Shown: piece by piece, positions 49,103-58,083 of the stretch
Numbering within the stretch: position 1 is the stretch's first letter
How the letters are laid out: every line of letters begins with the position of its first letter
From: Rhodobacterales bacterium LSUCC0031
GTDB taxonomy: Bacteria; Pseudomonadota; Alphaproteobacteria; Rhodobacterales; Rhodobacteraceae
Length of the DNA: 64,000 bases
NCBI GenBank assembly: GCA_015689735.1
Contig: WVSP01000002.1
Span: 248,001-312,000 of the forward strand
Reading direction: 5' to 3'
Position numbers and translations under genes: made by a program
The notes under the pieces: model-generated
Seen by the model: only the letters and a program-made list of their open reading frames with translations
Databases searched by the model: none
What the model was told of the DNA's origin: nothing

Positions 49103-50653
49103 TCAGTCGTCGCGGCGGCGGCGGCGATCCTTGCGGTCCATGCTGCCGTCGCGGATGTCATCCCCGATCTGGTCAAGCACACGGTGCAGGTTCGGCGCAT
49201 GCACCGCCTGTTCCAAAACGGAATCAAGCGCTTGTAGGATCGCGCCGCGCGACCCCTCGACGCTGCCAACCTGGGTGATGTCGATCTTGCCGATCTTCTC
49301 GACCGGCTTGACCATCTCGGCCACGACTTTCGGCATCGACTCAAGCCGGGCAAGCTCGACCTCATGGGCAAGTGTCGCTTCCGAGCGGGTGTTTTGTGCC
49401 GCGATATGGACTGCTAGCGCCGTGGTTTCGGCCGTGCGGGCGGCCAGCATTGCTTCGGCTTCGAACTTGGCGGTTTCGACCCGGTCCTTGGCGACCTTGC
49501 GCGCGGTTTCGGCCGCGATCTCGGCACGGCGGGCGGTGGCGGCGGCCTCGGCCTCGGCTGCGATGCGGGCCAGATCGCGCTTGCGCTCGGCCTCCGCTGA
49601 GGCACGCGCGCTCTCGATGGCCTCATGCGCCTTGACCGCTTCGGCACGGGCGAGATCTGCCTCGGCCTGTGCGCGGCTTTCCTCTTGGCTTTTTGCCAGA
49701 ACCTCGACGCTGCGATCCTGCTCGGCGATTTCCAGCGCTTTGGCGCGCTTGATCTCGGCCTCGCGGATGGCCTGTTCGCGGGCGATATCGGCGGCTTGGA
49801 TCTCGCGCTCCATCGCGATGCGGGCCTCGGCGGCAGCGCGCTCGGCCTCGGCCTTGGCGCGGGCGACCTCGGCCAGCTGCGCCGACATCAGCGCCTCGAC
49901 CTGCTGGGCCTGCGCGATCTCGGCGCGGCGTTCCTCGAGATCGATCTCCATCTTGCGGCGCGCCGCCTCCATCGCCGCGCGGCGGACGCTGACTTGCGTC
50001 TCTCCCTCGATTTCGGCGCGCTCGCGCTTCGACAGCGCGATGACCTCGGCCAGTTTGCGCAGACCTACGGCGTTGAAGGCATTGTTTTCATCCAGCGCCG
50101 AGAAGGGCGTCTGGTCGAGCGCCGTCAGCGACACGCTATCGAGCGACAGCCCGTAGCGCTCCACCACGGGGGTGAGGGCCTTACGCATCTCGGCTACGAA
50201 TTCGGCGCGGCCCTCATGAAGTTCGTCCATGGCCCGGCGGGCGGCCTCGGCGCGCAGCGCGTCGACGAACATCCCCTCGATCAAAAGGCGCAGATCCTCG
50301 GGCTGGAAGCTGCGCTTGCCCAAGGTTTGCGCCGCACGGGTAACTGAGGCCTCTGTCGGTGGCACCGAGAGGTAGAATTCCGCAGCCACATCGACGCGCA
50401 GCTTGTCACGGGTGATCAAGGATTGTTCACCCGCACGCCGTACTTCGAGGCGGATGGTCTGCATGTTGACACGCGCCACCTCGTGAAACCAGGGCAGCGC
50501 GATGAAGCCGCCATCAATGGCGACGCGCCGCCCGCCGATGCCGGTGCGCACAAGGCTGACCGCGTTCGAGCTACGCTGATAAAAGCGCGCGGCCAAGACA
50601 ACGAGGATCGCCACAACGACGATCAGCGCGATTGTCCAAAAGACGGTATTCAT
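49103..50653 (-). CDS. Flotillin/SPFH-domain membrane protein (YqiK-like)
   Basis: This 516-residue protein has an N-terminal membrane helix (about 5-23), an SPFH/prohibitin domain (about 30-210) and a very long charged Ala/Glu/Arg-rich coiled coil (about 215-430), ending in a C-terminal tail with RKDRRRRRDD. This is the standard flotillin layout, and the helix suggests a scaffold at the inner membrane. It is the last gene of the operon headed by the Liv binding protein, 21 bases after the SDR-like gene. Flotillins organise membrane microdomains; why one follows a catabolic operon is unclear. Confidence 0.87.
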   Translation of the reverse strand: MNTVFWTIALIVVVAILVVLAARFYQRSSNAVSLVRTGIGGRRVAIDGGFIALPWFHEVARVNMQTIRLEVRRAGEQSLITRDKLRVDVAAEFYLSVPPTEASVTRAAQTLGKRSFQPEDLRLLIEGMFVDALRAEAARRAMDELHEGRAEFVAEMRKALTPVVERYGLSLDSVSLTALDQTPFSALDENNAFNAVGLRKLAEVIALSKRERAEIEGETQVSVRRAAMEAARRKMEIDLEERRAEIAQAQQVEALMSAQLAEVARAKAEAERAAAEARIAMEREIQAADIAREQAIREAEIKRAKALEIAEQDRSVEVLAKSQEESRAQAEADLARAEAVKAHEAIESARASAEAERKRDLARIAAEAEAAATARRAEIAAETARKVAKDRVETAKFEAEAMLAARTAETTALAVHIAAQNTRSEATLAHEVELARLESMPKVVAEMVKPVEKIGKIDITQVGSVEGSRGAILQALDSVLEQAVHAPNLHRVLDQIGDDIRDGSMDRKDRRRRRDD

Positions 50654-50674
50654 CGCAGGTTCCTTTCCCGGTGC

Positions 50675-51445
50675 TCACAGCCCCTCGAGGCTTGTTTGGG
50701 TCTTGGCAGAGAGACCGCCATCGGCGGCAAGTGTTGCCCCGGTCACACCGGCGGCAAGCGCTGACAGAAGCAAGATCGCAGCGTGGGCGGCTTGGACTTG
50801 GGCTGCACCGCCATCGACGCCGCGCGCCGCGCTGATCGCGGCAGGCAGACGGCCATCGGGACACGCAGTGACAAGGCAATTGCTGCGCGGACCATGTGGC
50901 CCCCAAGCATGGGCATGTTGCATGGCCCATGCCGCCATCGCCCAGCCGATCAGCTTGGGCAAAAGCAGGGGTTCGGCCAACAGACCCCAGCGTGCTGCAA
51001 ACCCTGCCGCAGTGTCGGGGCGCAGCGCAAGGCAGGCGCGAACCAGCGCCAGATGCGTGTCGCGGCCCGCATCGAAGGGCGCACCTTGCGTGACGATCCC
51101 GCCCCCCTTGGCCATGCGCGGCGCGACCAATTCGGCCAAACGCTTCGGCCCCATCACCGCGGCCAAGAGCGCGTGATCGGGTTCATCTGCGCGGTCAAAA
51201 GCGGGAAACAGGCAAAGCCCCGCCAACCCCTCGGGCAGGGCCGCGGCCACACGGTCGATTGCCGCTGGATCGGCGGGATCGAGATGATAAAATTCGTCCA
51301 CGTGCTCAAAGCCCCGCACCGCATCGATACCGATGACTGCGGCACCTGCATCATGCGCGGCTTTCGCCACCGCCAGCCCAAGCCCGCGCGCCGATCCAAG
51401 GATCGCCACCTGTTGTCCTGACAAGAGTGTGGGCATGTGCTGCAT
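50675..51445 (-). CDS. SDR-fold protein lacking the catalytic YxxxK motif
   Basis: This 256-residue protein keeps the SDR cofactor motif (AILGSARGLGLAVAKAA) and the C-terminal ATLAADGGLSA, but the central region has no Tyr-X-X-X-Lys pair; the corresponding stretch reads GFAARWGLLAEPLLLPKLIGWAM. The NAG motif is also missing. It may bind a nucleotide without catalysing oxidoreduction, or use another mechanism. It starts one base into the stop codon of the aldehyde dehydrogenase gene and lies 21 bases before the flotillin gene. GC and codon use look like its neighbours, so it does not look like decaying sequence. Confidence 0.75.
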   Translation of the reverse strand: MQHMPTLLSGQQVAILGSARGLGLAVAKAAHDAGAAVIGIDAVRGFEHVDEFYHLDPADPAAIDRVAAALPEGLAGLCLFPAFDRADEPDHALLAAVMGPKRLAELVAPRMAKGGGIVTQGAPFDAGRDTHLALVRACLALRPDTAAGFAARWGLLAEPLLLPKLIGWAMAAWAMQHAHAWGPHGPRSNCLVTACPDGRLPAAISAARGVDGGAAQVQAAHAAILLLSALAAGVTGATLAADGGLSAKTQTSLEGL

Positions 51446-52908
51446 CAGAAGACCGGCGGGTAGGGGCGGCCGCCCCGGTCAAGCGTGATCCAGCGCGTCT
51501 CGGTGAAGGTCTCGATCGACCAGCGCCCGCCATGCCGCCCAAGCCCCGAGGCCTTCGAGCCACCGAAAGGCACATGGGGTTCGTCGTTTACCGACGAGCA
51601 GTTGACATGGCACATGCCGGTTTCGAGCCGTCGCGCAATGTCGAGGGCGCGCGCCTCGTTCGCGGTGAAGACCCCAGCGGAAAGGCCATATTCAGTATCG
51701 TTATTGATCGCGATCGCCTCCTCGTCGGTGGCGAAAGGGATCACGGGAACCACGGGGCCAAAGGTCTCATCGCGATAGACGATCATGTCGGGGGTCACAT
51801 CGGCCAAAATCGTGGGTTCGACGAAGCGCCCGTTGATGCCGCCCCCCACGATCACCCGCGCGCCCTTGGCGATGGCGTCGTCCAACTGGGCCTTCACACG
51901 CGCCACTTGGCGGTCGTTGATCAGGGGGCCGATGACGTTCGATTTATCGGCGGTATCGCCCACCTTCAGCTTGGCTGCGCGCTCCGCAAAGCGGGCGAGG
52001 AATTCGGGGTAGATGCTTTGATGCACCAGCACCTTTTCCACGCTCATGCAGATCTGGCCTTGGTGCATGAAACTCCCGAAATTGGCGGCTTGGGTCGCGC
52101 GCTCCATCTCGGCGTCCTCAAGGATGATCAGGCTGTCCTTGCCGCCCAGTTCCACGCAGGCCTTTTTCAGATGCGCCCCGGCCTTGGCCGCGATCGACCG
52201 GCCCACGGGGGTCGATCCGGTGAACGAGATGCCCTTCACATAGGGATGCTCGATCATCTCGTCGCCCATCGCGGCCACATTCTCGCGCGAGCAGGTGATG
52301 ACGTTGAACACACCCGGCGGCACGCCTGCCTCGTGCAGGATCTCCGCGAAATAAAGCCCGCCGCTATAAGGCGTATCCTCGGAGGGTTTCAGCACGATGG
52401 TGTTGCCCGCCGCCAGCGCAAAGGCAAAGCCGCGCGACGTTAGAATGCCTTGGAAATTCCACGGGCTGATGACCGAGATCACCCCCATGGGGTAGCGCAC
52501 CGCGGTTGAGAACTTGCCATATTCCGACGGCAAGATTTCACCAAGGTTATGATAGCACGCGGCCGCTGCCGAGCGGAACACTTCAGCCACGTAATGCGCC
52601 TCGAAGGCGCCCTTGCCGAACCAGCCGCCACCCTCGGCTTGGGCGGCGGCGATATAGTCGGGCGCGCGGCGTTCCCAGATATCGGCGATCTTGTTCAAAA
52701 GATGCGCGCGCTGGGTGTATTTCATCGCGGCCCAGCCCCGAAAGGCAACATGCGCCGCCTCGATGGCCATGCGTGCCTCGGGCCGCGAACCATCGGGTGC
52801 TTCGGCATAAAGCGCGCCGGTCGAGGGGTTGATATCGGCAAAGCCACGGGGCGTCTGAACCCATTGGCCGCCGATATACATACCGCGAATGGTCTGGGTC
52901 TGGGGCAT
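51445..52908 (-). CDS. Aldehyde dehydrogenase (benzaldehyde/vanillin dehydrogenase-like)
   Basis: This 487-residue protein has the NAD-binding FTGSTPVGRSIAAKA, the base Glu in CVELGGKDSLI, the catalytic Cys in MHQGQICMSVEKVL and C-terminal PFGGSKASGLGRHGGRWSIETFTE. The GQICMS and GRWSIETFTETRWIT segments resemble aromatic aldehyde dehydrogenases. The start at 52906-52908 follows GGAG. It lies 1 base after the LivF-like gene, so an aromatic or related aldehyde may come from the compound imported by this ABC system. Substrate assignment is tentative. Confidence 0.88.
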   Translation of the reverse strand: MPQTQTIRGMYIGGQWVQTPRGFADINPSTGALYAEAPDGSRPEARMAIEAAHVAFRGWAAMKYTQRAHLLNKIADIWERRAPDYIAAAQAEGGGWFGKGAFEAHYVAEVFRSAAAACYHNLGEILPSEYGKFSTAVRYPMGVISVISPWNFQGILTSRGFAFALAAGNTIVLKPSEDTPYSGGLYFAEILHEAGVPPGVFNVITCSRENVAAMGDEMIEHPYVKGISFTGSTPVGRSIAAKAGAHLKKACVELGGKDSLIILEDAEMERATQAANFGSFMHQGQICMSVEKVLVHQSIYPEFLARFAERAAKLKVGDTADKSNVIGPLINDRQVARVKAQLDDAIAKGARVIVGGGINGRFVEPTILADVTPDMIVYRDETFGPVVPVIPFATDEEAIAINNDTEYGLSAGVFTANEARALDIARRLETGMCHVNCSSVNDEPHVPFGGSKASGLGRHGGRWSIETFTETRWITLDRGGRPYPPVF

Positions 52909-52909
52909 C

Positions 52910-54127
52910 TCAGATCTCCGAGCGTTCGAACTGTGACGTGCCGGGACGCCGGCGATAATAAGTAACGGCCGCATCATCGGTGGTTGGTGTGATGGGCGGC
53001 GGGGTGATGGATGCGTGTGTGGCGGCCGGGTCTGTCCGGCCAATCTGGGCAGGCGTTGCAGGTCGGGCCGTAGTCCGCAGCGGCGGCAGGCTGCTTGCCG
53101 TATCGCGCCGCGCGGTCATGGCACGGATTGCGGCGGCCTCCATCTCGGCCAGCATCTTGGTGAGGGCCGCATCAGGTGCCGCGATGGGGGCAGAGAGTGC
53201 CGCTCCTGTTGCGGACAGGGCAGGGCGTGGGCGTGCAACTTCGATCGCTTGACGCCCAGCGGCGGCCACGACTGCGTCGATATCCACGCCCGAGATCTGG
53301 CTGGCCGAGAGCGATACCGCCGCCGCAGGGCGCACGGCGAATGGCTTGGGCATGTCCACGGTCGGTGCGGCGACAGGTGCCTTGATCGTCTTGGCGGGGT
53401 GTGTCGCCTGATGGCCTGCCGCCCCGCCCAAATAGGCGGCCTGCACGGCCGGATCGTTCTTGAGGATATCGGCGCGATCTTCGCGCGCGATTTGGCCGTT
53501 CTCGAGCAGATATCCGCGATCGGCGATGCCCAGCGACAGCTTGGCGTTTTGTTCCACCAGCAAGATACCCAAGCCTGCCGCGCGCACCGCTTTGAGGCTT
53601 TGAAACAGATCTTTGGACAAAAGCGGCGACAGGCCCAGCGAGGGCTCATCAAGCATCAGGATCGTGGGGTTCGACATCATCGCCCGCCCGATTGCCACCA
53701 TCTGCTGCTCGCCCCCCGACATGGTCGAGACGATCTGGCCCGCGCGATCAGCGAGTTTCGGGAACAGCCGGATCAACCGGTCGTAATTCCCCTCGGCCTC
53801 GTCGCGCGCGCGCGCCGGGTTGGCCCCGAGCATCAGGTTTTCTTTGACCGTTAACTCGCCAAAAACACCGCGCCCCTCAGGCACAAGGGCGATACCTTGT
53901 TCAACAACCTTGTGGGCGGGCAGGCCCAGAAGCGGCTCGCCACCCATACTTGCCGACCCGTCGCAATGCCCCTCGCAAATCCCCGCGATGGCTTTCAGCA
54001 GCGTCGATTTTCCAGCGCCATTGGCGCCAAGGATGACCACGATCTCGCTGGGTTTGACGCGCAGGGACACGCCCGAAAGCGCCCGGTGCTTGCCGTAGGA
54101 GACCGCAAGATCGCTGATCTCAAGCAT
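52910..54127 (-). CDS. livF: Branched-chain amino acid-type ABC transporter ATPase LivF with long C-terminal extension
   Basis: This 405-residue protein has a normal LivF ATPase in residues about 1-235: Walker A GANGAGKST, signature STMSGGEQQMVAIGRAM, Walker B LMLDEPSLGL and the switch His replaced by the LivF-typical ILLVEQNA. After residue 235 comes an unusual tail of about 170 residues rich in Ala, Pro, Thr and Arg (PVAAPTVDMPKPFAV to SITPPPITPTTDD), ending RRRPGTSQFERSEI. LivF proteins are usually about 235 residues. I chose the second ATG (54125-54127) because GGGGGAGG lies 6 bases upstream of it and abuts the first. It overlaps livG by 8 bases. Confidence 0.88.
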   Translation of the reverse strand: MLEISDLAVSYGKHRALSGVSLRVKPSEIVVILGANGAGKSTLLKAIAGICEGHCDGSASMGGEPLLGLPAHKVVEQGIALVPEGRGVFGELTVKENLMLGANPARARDEAEGNYDRLIRLFPKLADRAGQIVSTMSGGEQQMVAIGRAMMSNPTILMLDEPSLGLSPLLSKDLFQSLKAVRAAGLGILLVEQNAKLSLGIADRGYLLENGQIAREDRADILKNDPAVQAAYLGGAAGHQATHPAKTIKAPVAAPTVDMPKPFAVRPAAAVSLSASQISGVDIDAVVAAAGRQAIEVARPRPALSATGAALSAPIAAPDAALTKMLAEMEAAAIRAMTARRDTASSLPPLRTTARPATPAQIGRTDPAATHASITPPPITPTTDDAAVTYYRRRPGTSQFERSEI

Positions 54128-54854
54128 CCTCATCCTCCCCCAGATAGGCGCGGATCACTTCCGGATCGGACAGCACCTCGGCCGGTGTGCCTTCGGCGAT
54201 CTTGGCGCCCGACGACATGACCACGCAGCGGTCGCACAAGCTGCGGATCGCGTCCATCACATGCTCGACCAGAATGATCGTACGCCCCTCGTCGCGCAAG
54301 CTGCGCACCAGATCGATGCCGGTGGCAAGCTCGGTCGGGTTCAGACCGGCAAGCCATTCGTCGAGCAACAGCACCTCGGGATCGCCCGCCAGCGCGCGGG
54401 CCAGTTCCACGCGCTTGGTGTCGATATAGGTAAGCGAGGAAATCGGCAGACCCATCGCGGCACCAAGGCCCACGCGTTCGAGCAGGTGTCGCGCATGCGC
54501 CTCGGCCGATTTGCCCCAGCGACGACGATGGCCAAAGACCGCTCCCGCCACGACGTTCTCCACCACGCTCAGTTCCGGCAAGAGGCGGACCAGCTGAAAG
54601 GTGCGCCCCACGCCCTTGCGCGCGGTCTTGTGCGCGGGCAGCCCCGCAAGCTCGACCCCTTTCAGGCGGATCGAGCCTTCGCTGGGCGGGAAAAGCCCCG
54701 AGATCATGTTGATCATCGTCGATTTGCCCGAGCCGTTGGGGCCGATGATGCCCATCACCTCATGCTCGGTCACATCGAAGCGCATGTCGCGCACCGCGAC
54801 CAAGCCGCCAAAGCGCTTGGTCACGCCCTGCACCTCGAGAACCGTCCGGCTCAT
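54120..54854 (-). CDS. livG: Branched-chain amino acid-type ABC transporter ATPase LivG
   Basis: This is a 244-residue ATPase with Walker A GPNGSGKST, the Q-loop RTFQLVR, Walker B LLLDEWLAGLNP (Glu retained) and switch His ILVEHVMDAI. The ABC signature is degenerate, SSLTYIDTKRVELARAL in place of a canonical LSGGQ; LivG proteins often have LAYG-type signatures, so it may still be active with LivF. It overlaps livM and livF by 4 and 8 bases. It energises import of the ligand captured by the LivK-like protein. Confidence 0.9.
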   Translation of the reverse strand: MSRTVLEVQGVTKRFGGLVAVRDMRFDVTEHEVMGIIGPNGSGKSTMINMISGLFPPSEGSIRLKGVELAGLPAHKTARKGVGRTFQLVRLLPELSVVENVVAGAVFGHRRRWGKSAEAHARHLLERVGLGAAMGLPISSLTYIDTKRVELARALAGDPEVLLLDEWLAGLNPTELATGIDLVRSLRDEGRTIILVEHVMDAIRSLCDRCVVMSSGAKIAEGTPAEVLSDPEVIRAYLGEDEDA

Positions 54855-55780
54855 GCGTCACCCCCCTGATGCCAGCGCCGCCGGATGCGCGCCCAGAGGC
54901 CGACAAAGCCGCCGGGCAGCACATAGACGATCAACAGGAACACGATGCCCAACAACAAGAGCGTCTGGTTGGGGGCCTGCCGCGTGATGAATTCCCACAA
55001 AAGCGTGAAGGGAATGACACCCGCCAAAGGCCCCCATAGCCGGCCCGTGCCACCCAACAGCGCCATGATCACGACCTGAAAAGACAAAAGCGGCGCGAAT
55101 GCGGTCGAGGGTTCGATGTAGATGTAGCGCGGTGCAAGGATGGCACCGACCGCCGCCGCGGCCATCCCCGGAATGGTGAAGAGCGCCACCTTGGCCAATG
55201 CCGTGTCGATGCCGACATGGCGCGCCACGGTTTCGTCATTGCCGATGATGCGCAGCGCAAAACCCAGCTTCGAGCGCCCGATGAGCCAGCCCGCCAGATA
55301 GACGAGTGCTGCCAGCCCCAGAAGCATCCAGTAGATGTCCTTTTCCGTGATCGAGGTCAGCACATACATGCCGCGCTGCCCGGTCTGGTTCTGCACCCAT
55401 GTCACGACCTGGCGCACAAGTTCCGCCAGACCCAGCGTGAAGATCACGAAATAGACCCCCGACAGGCGCAGCGTGACCATGCCCACAAGGGCCGCCAGGA
55501 TACCACCAAGTGCCGCTGCAATCAGCGGTAGCATCCAGAAGGGGAGCGTCTGAAAGCCAAGCCCCGTGACGAAGGTGCCGACCCCGAAGAACGCCGCCGT
55601 CGCCAGCGAAATGTAATGCGTCGGCCCAGAGAAAAGCGCCCATGACGTCGCCAAGACCACGAACATCGCCATGGTGGTCGCCATGCTCAGCCAATAGGGG
55701 CTGAAGGTCACAGGCACAAAGGCTGCCAGCACCACCAGCGCGATCCATGGCAGGGCCTTGATAAATTCCTGCCCGCTCAT
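54851..55780 (-). CDS. livM: Branched-chain amino acid-type ABC transporter permease LivM
   Basis: This 309-residue membrane protein has eight or more helices and the LivM core: FFGVGTFVTGLGF, RLSGVYFVIFTLGLAELVRQ, RIIGNDETVARHVGIDTALAKVALFTIPG (cytoplasmic coupling loop) and LGGTGRLWGPLAGV. The start at 55778-55780 overlaps the livH stop (ATGA). It forms the translocation pore with LivH. Substrates of this transporter class also include aromatic acids, amides and urea. Confidence 0.92.
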   Translation of the reverse strand: MSGQEFIKALPWIALVVLAAFVPVTFSPYWLSMATTMAMFVVLATSWALFSGPTHYISLATAAFFGVGTFVTGLGFQTLPFWMLPLIAAALGGILAALVGMVTLRLSGVYFVIFTLGLAELVRQVVTWVQNQTGQRGMYVLTSITEKDIYWMLLGLAALVYLAGWLIGRSKLGFALRIIGNDETVARHVGIDTALAKVALFTIPGMAAAAVGAILAPRYIYIEPSTAFAPLLSFQVVIMALLGGTGRLWGPLAGVIPFTLLWEFITRQAPNQTLLLLGIVFLLIVYVLPGGFVGLWARIRRRWHQGGDA

Positions 55781-56643
55781 GTCGGCTTCTTCCCGAAAAG
55801 ACCCTGTGGACGGAATAGCAAGATGCCCAGAAACAGCACATAAGCCGCAGCCAGCGTGAGGCCCGGATCGATCAGGCGCGCCACTGCGGTTTCGCAGATG
55901 CCGAGGATCATCGCCGCCACGATCGTGCCGCGAATGTCCCCCACGCCGCCCATGATCACGATGATCAGTGCCTTCATGGTGAACAAGACGCCCACCGAGG
56001 CGTCGAGCGTGAAGAACATCGAGATCAGCGCGCCACCGACGGCGGTGACGGCCCCGCCCAAGGCAAAAGCCTGTGCCGAGGCCGCGCGCGTATCGATCCC
56101 CACCAGTCGCGCCGATGCCGGATTGACCGCGAGCGCGCGCAGGCGCAGCCCCGCTCGGGTATAGCTCAGCCAGAGCCACAGCCCGATCCCGATGAGTGCC
56201 GCCAACAAAAAGGCCACTAGCCGATTTTGCGCATAGGACGAGCCAAAGATATCCACCGGCTGTGCCAGATAGGCATAGTTGAAATAGCCGCCGCCAAACA
56301 GCGCGGTCATGATGCCGACCAGCGCAAACGACATGCCAAAGGTTGCAAGGATGCTGTCCACCTCAAGCGCGCCGCGGCTTTTCGCCCGGCTGACGAGGGG
56401 TTGGAGCATGAGGCGGTAGATCAACCAGTTCACAGCGAAAGCGATCGGCGCCACCAGCAACAGCGCCGCCACCGGGCTGACTTGTGCCGCCGTATAGGCC
56501 CAAAAGGCCGCGAAACCGCCCGCCACCAGAAGCTCGCCATTGGCAAGGTTCATGATGCGCGCGACGCCGTATTGCAGATTCAGCCCCAGTGCGATCAGAG
56601 CATAGGTGCCGCCCAGCAAAAGGCCGGTGATCAAGATGAACAT
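55777..56643 (-). CDS. livH: Branched-chain amino acid-type ABC transporter permease LivH
   Basis: This 288-residue membrane protein shows the LivH start LLLGGTYALIALGLNLQYGVARIMNLANGELLVAGGF, the coupling loop YTRAGLRLRALAVNPASARLVGIDTRAASAQAFALGG and IIVIMGGVGDIRGTIVAAMILG. The ATG at 56641-56643 gives the normal N-terminus. It follows the binding-protein gene after 64 bases that contain a strong hairpin. Confidence 0.92.
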   Translation of the reverse strand: MFILITGLLLGGTYALIALGLNLQYGVARIMNLANGELLVAGGFAAFWAYTAAQVSPVAALLLVAPIAFAVNWLIYRLMLQPLVSRAKSRGALEVDSILATFGMSFALVGIMTALFGGGYFNYAYLAQPVDIFGSSYAQNRLVAFLLAALIGIGLWLWLSYTRAGLRLRALAVNPASARLVGIDTRAASAQAFALGGAVTAVGGALISMFFTLDASVGVLFTMKALIIVIMGGVGDIRGTIVAAMILGICETAVARLIDPGLTLAAAYVLFLGILLFRPQGLFGKKPT

Positions 56644-56668
56644 GTTGCGCCCTGTTCCCGAAAGACAT

Positions 56669-56694
56669 GGGCGGCAGGTCATGACCCGCCGCCC
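56669..56694 (-). terminator. Strong hairpin between the LivK-like gene and livH
   Basis: GGGCGGC (56669-56675) pairs with GCCGCCC (56688-56694), and inside it GGTC (77-80) pairs with GACC (83-86) after an A-C mismatch, leaving a 2-base loop. It begins 13 bases after the binding-protein stop. No T-run follows on the minus strand, so its likely role is message stabilisation or partial attenuation. Confidence 0.6.
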
Positions 56695-56707
56695 AGATCA
56701 GGTCAGA

Positions 56708-57916
56708 TCAGTTCCAGCCGTCGAACAGCTGGACGTCCACAGCACCGTCACGGCCACGCGCCGCTACACCACGGAACACGCCATTTTGCCACTGGCCCAC
56801 GGTCCAGTAACGCTCATTGTCGTTGTTCTCGTTGAAATTGACCGGTCCGAGGATGGTCTCGTAGCTGTTCGAACGATCCTGAAGATGGGCGAGTACCGCT
56901 GCACGGTCGGTAGAACCCACAGCCTCGATCGCCTGACCCAGCACTTCGAGCGTGGCATAGGTCGCCGCCGAAGCCCAGAAATCGGGCCCTTGACCGGCGA
57001 GTTCCGTATGCGCCGCAGCAAAGGCTTGGAAAGCCGGATCATCGGCATTGACGCCACCCATGCCCAACACGCCCTCGATCTGTTCACCAAAGCGGCCCGC
57101 ATAGGCGGGGAAGGCAGTGGCGACCGCGGTAAAGAAGACGCTAGGCGCAAAGCCTTGCACAATCGCCTGATCGGTCAGCGCGAAAGTGTCGCCGGGATAG
57201 GACCACGCGATGAAGGCATCGGCCTGAGCCGATTTCGCGCCATCGATGATCGGGGCCAAATCCTGCGTACCAAGCGGGTAGGAGCTTTCATAGACAATCT
57301 CGAAGCCCGCATTTTCCAACACGCCTTTGGAAATGCCGGCCATCTCGATGCCAAAAGCGTCGGCCACGTTGACCAGCGCCACGCGGTTGCCGATCGATCC
57401 TGCTTCGCGAAGATCGACGAGGACTTGTGCGGTGTCTTCCGCCATCACGCCGGTGCGGCCCAACAGAAAGAACATGTTTGGGAATTGCGCGGCAAGCTGG
57501 GGCTGTTGGTTGGTTACAGCTGTGCCTGTGATCTGGGGATAGCCAAGCTGGGCGAAGATCGGGGCGGCAGCAAGGTTAAGGCCCGTGGAATAGGGCGCGA
57601 CCATGAAATCCACCTGGTCTTGCGTGGCCAAGCGCTGCGCGGCCTGAATGGCTTGCTGCGGGTTGGTCTGATCGTCATACTCGACCAGCTCGATCATGGC
57701 GCGGCCATTGGCAAGCTGCAAACCGCCTGCTTCGTTGGTCTGATGCACCCACAGGCGCACGGCGGGCCAATGGGTGACGGCCGCGCCACCGGCCAGCGGG
57801 CCGGATTGGGGCGCTGCGGCACCAAGGCGGATCGTATCTTGTGCTGACGCGGTGCCAAGACCGGCCACGGCCAACGCCATGGCGGCGGTCGCGGTCATAA
57901 GTGTTCTGCGAAACAT
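56708..57916 (-). CDS. livK: ABC transporter substrate-binding protein (LivK-like, branched-chain amino acid family)
   Basis: This is a 402-residue periplasmic binding protein with a Sec signal peptide (to ASAQ at about residue 26). The mature part begins DTIRLGAAAPQSGPLAGG, typical of Leu/Ile/Val-type binding proteins, and continues with YDDQTNPQQAIQAAQRLATQDQVDFMVAPYSTG. It starts the operon that also encodes livHMGF, an aldehyde dehydrogenase, an SDR-like protein and a flotillin. The ATG at 57914-57916 is preceded by GGGAGGG. The ligand may be something other than an amino acid, in view of the downstream aldehyde dehydrogenase. Confidence 0.9.
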   Translation of the reverse strand: MFRRTLMTATAAMALAVAGLGTASAQDTIRLGAAAPQSGPLAGGAAVTHWPAVRLWVHQTNEAGGLQLANGRAMIELVEYDDQTNPQQAIQAAQRLATQDQVDFMVAPYSTGLNLAAAPIFAQLGYPQITGTAVTNQQPQLAAQFPNMFFLLGRTGVMAEDTAQVLVDLREAGSIGNRVALVNVADAFGIEMAGISKGVLENAGFEIVYESSYPLGTQDLAPIIDGAKSAQADAFIAWSYPGDTFALTDQAIVQGFAPSVFFTAVATAFPAYAGRFGEQIEGVLGMGGVNADDPAFQAFAAAHTELAGQGPDFWASAATYATLEVLGQAIEAVGSTDRAAVLAHLQDRSNSYETILGPVNFNENNDNERYWTVGQWQNGVFRGVAARGRDGAVDVQLFDGWN

Positions 57917-58083
57917 GTATCCCTCCCGATCTGGGTATGTGTCCTGCAATTGCATGCAACACCTACCCGAGTTTCCCTTTCGTGCTCGCATTGGTCAGGG
58001 GCAAGACTGGCGGCAAAACCCATATTTTGTTGACCTTGCGATGCTTTCCGTCCTCCACAGAAAGCCACGGCGTATTTCTAGGA

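Noticed and set aside
49083-50156. Ser/Ala-rich plus-strand frame opposite the flotillin gene
   Set aside because: It mirrors the Ala/Glu/Arg coiled coil of flotillin (GC-rich repeats read backwards) and begins in the terminator.
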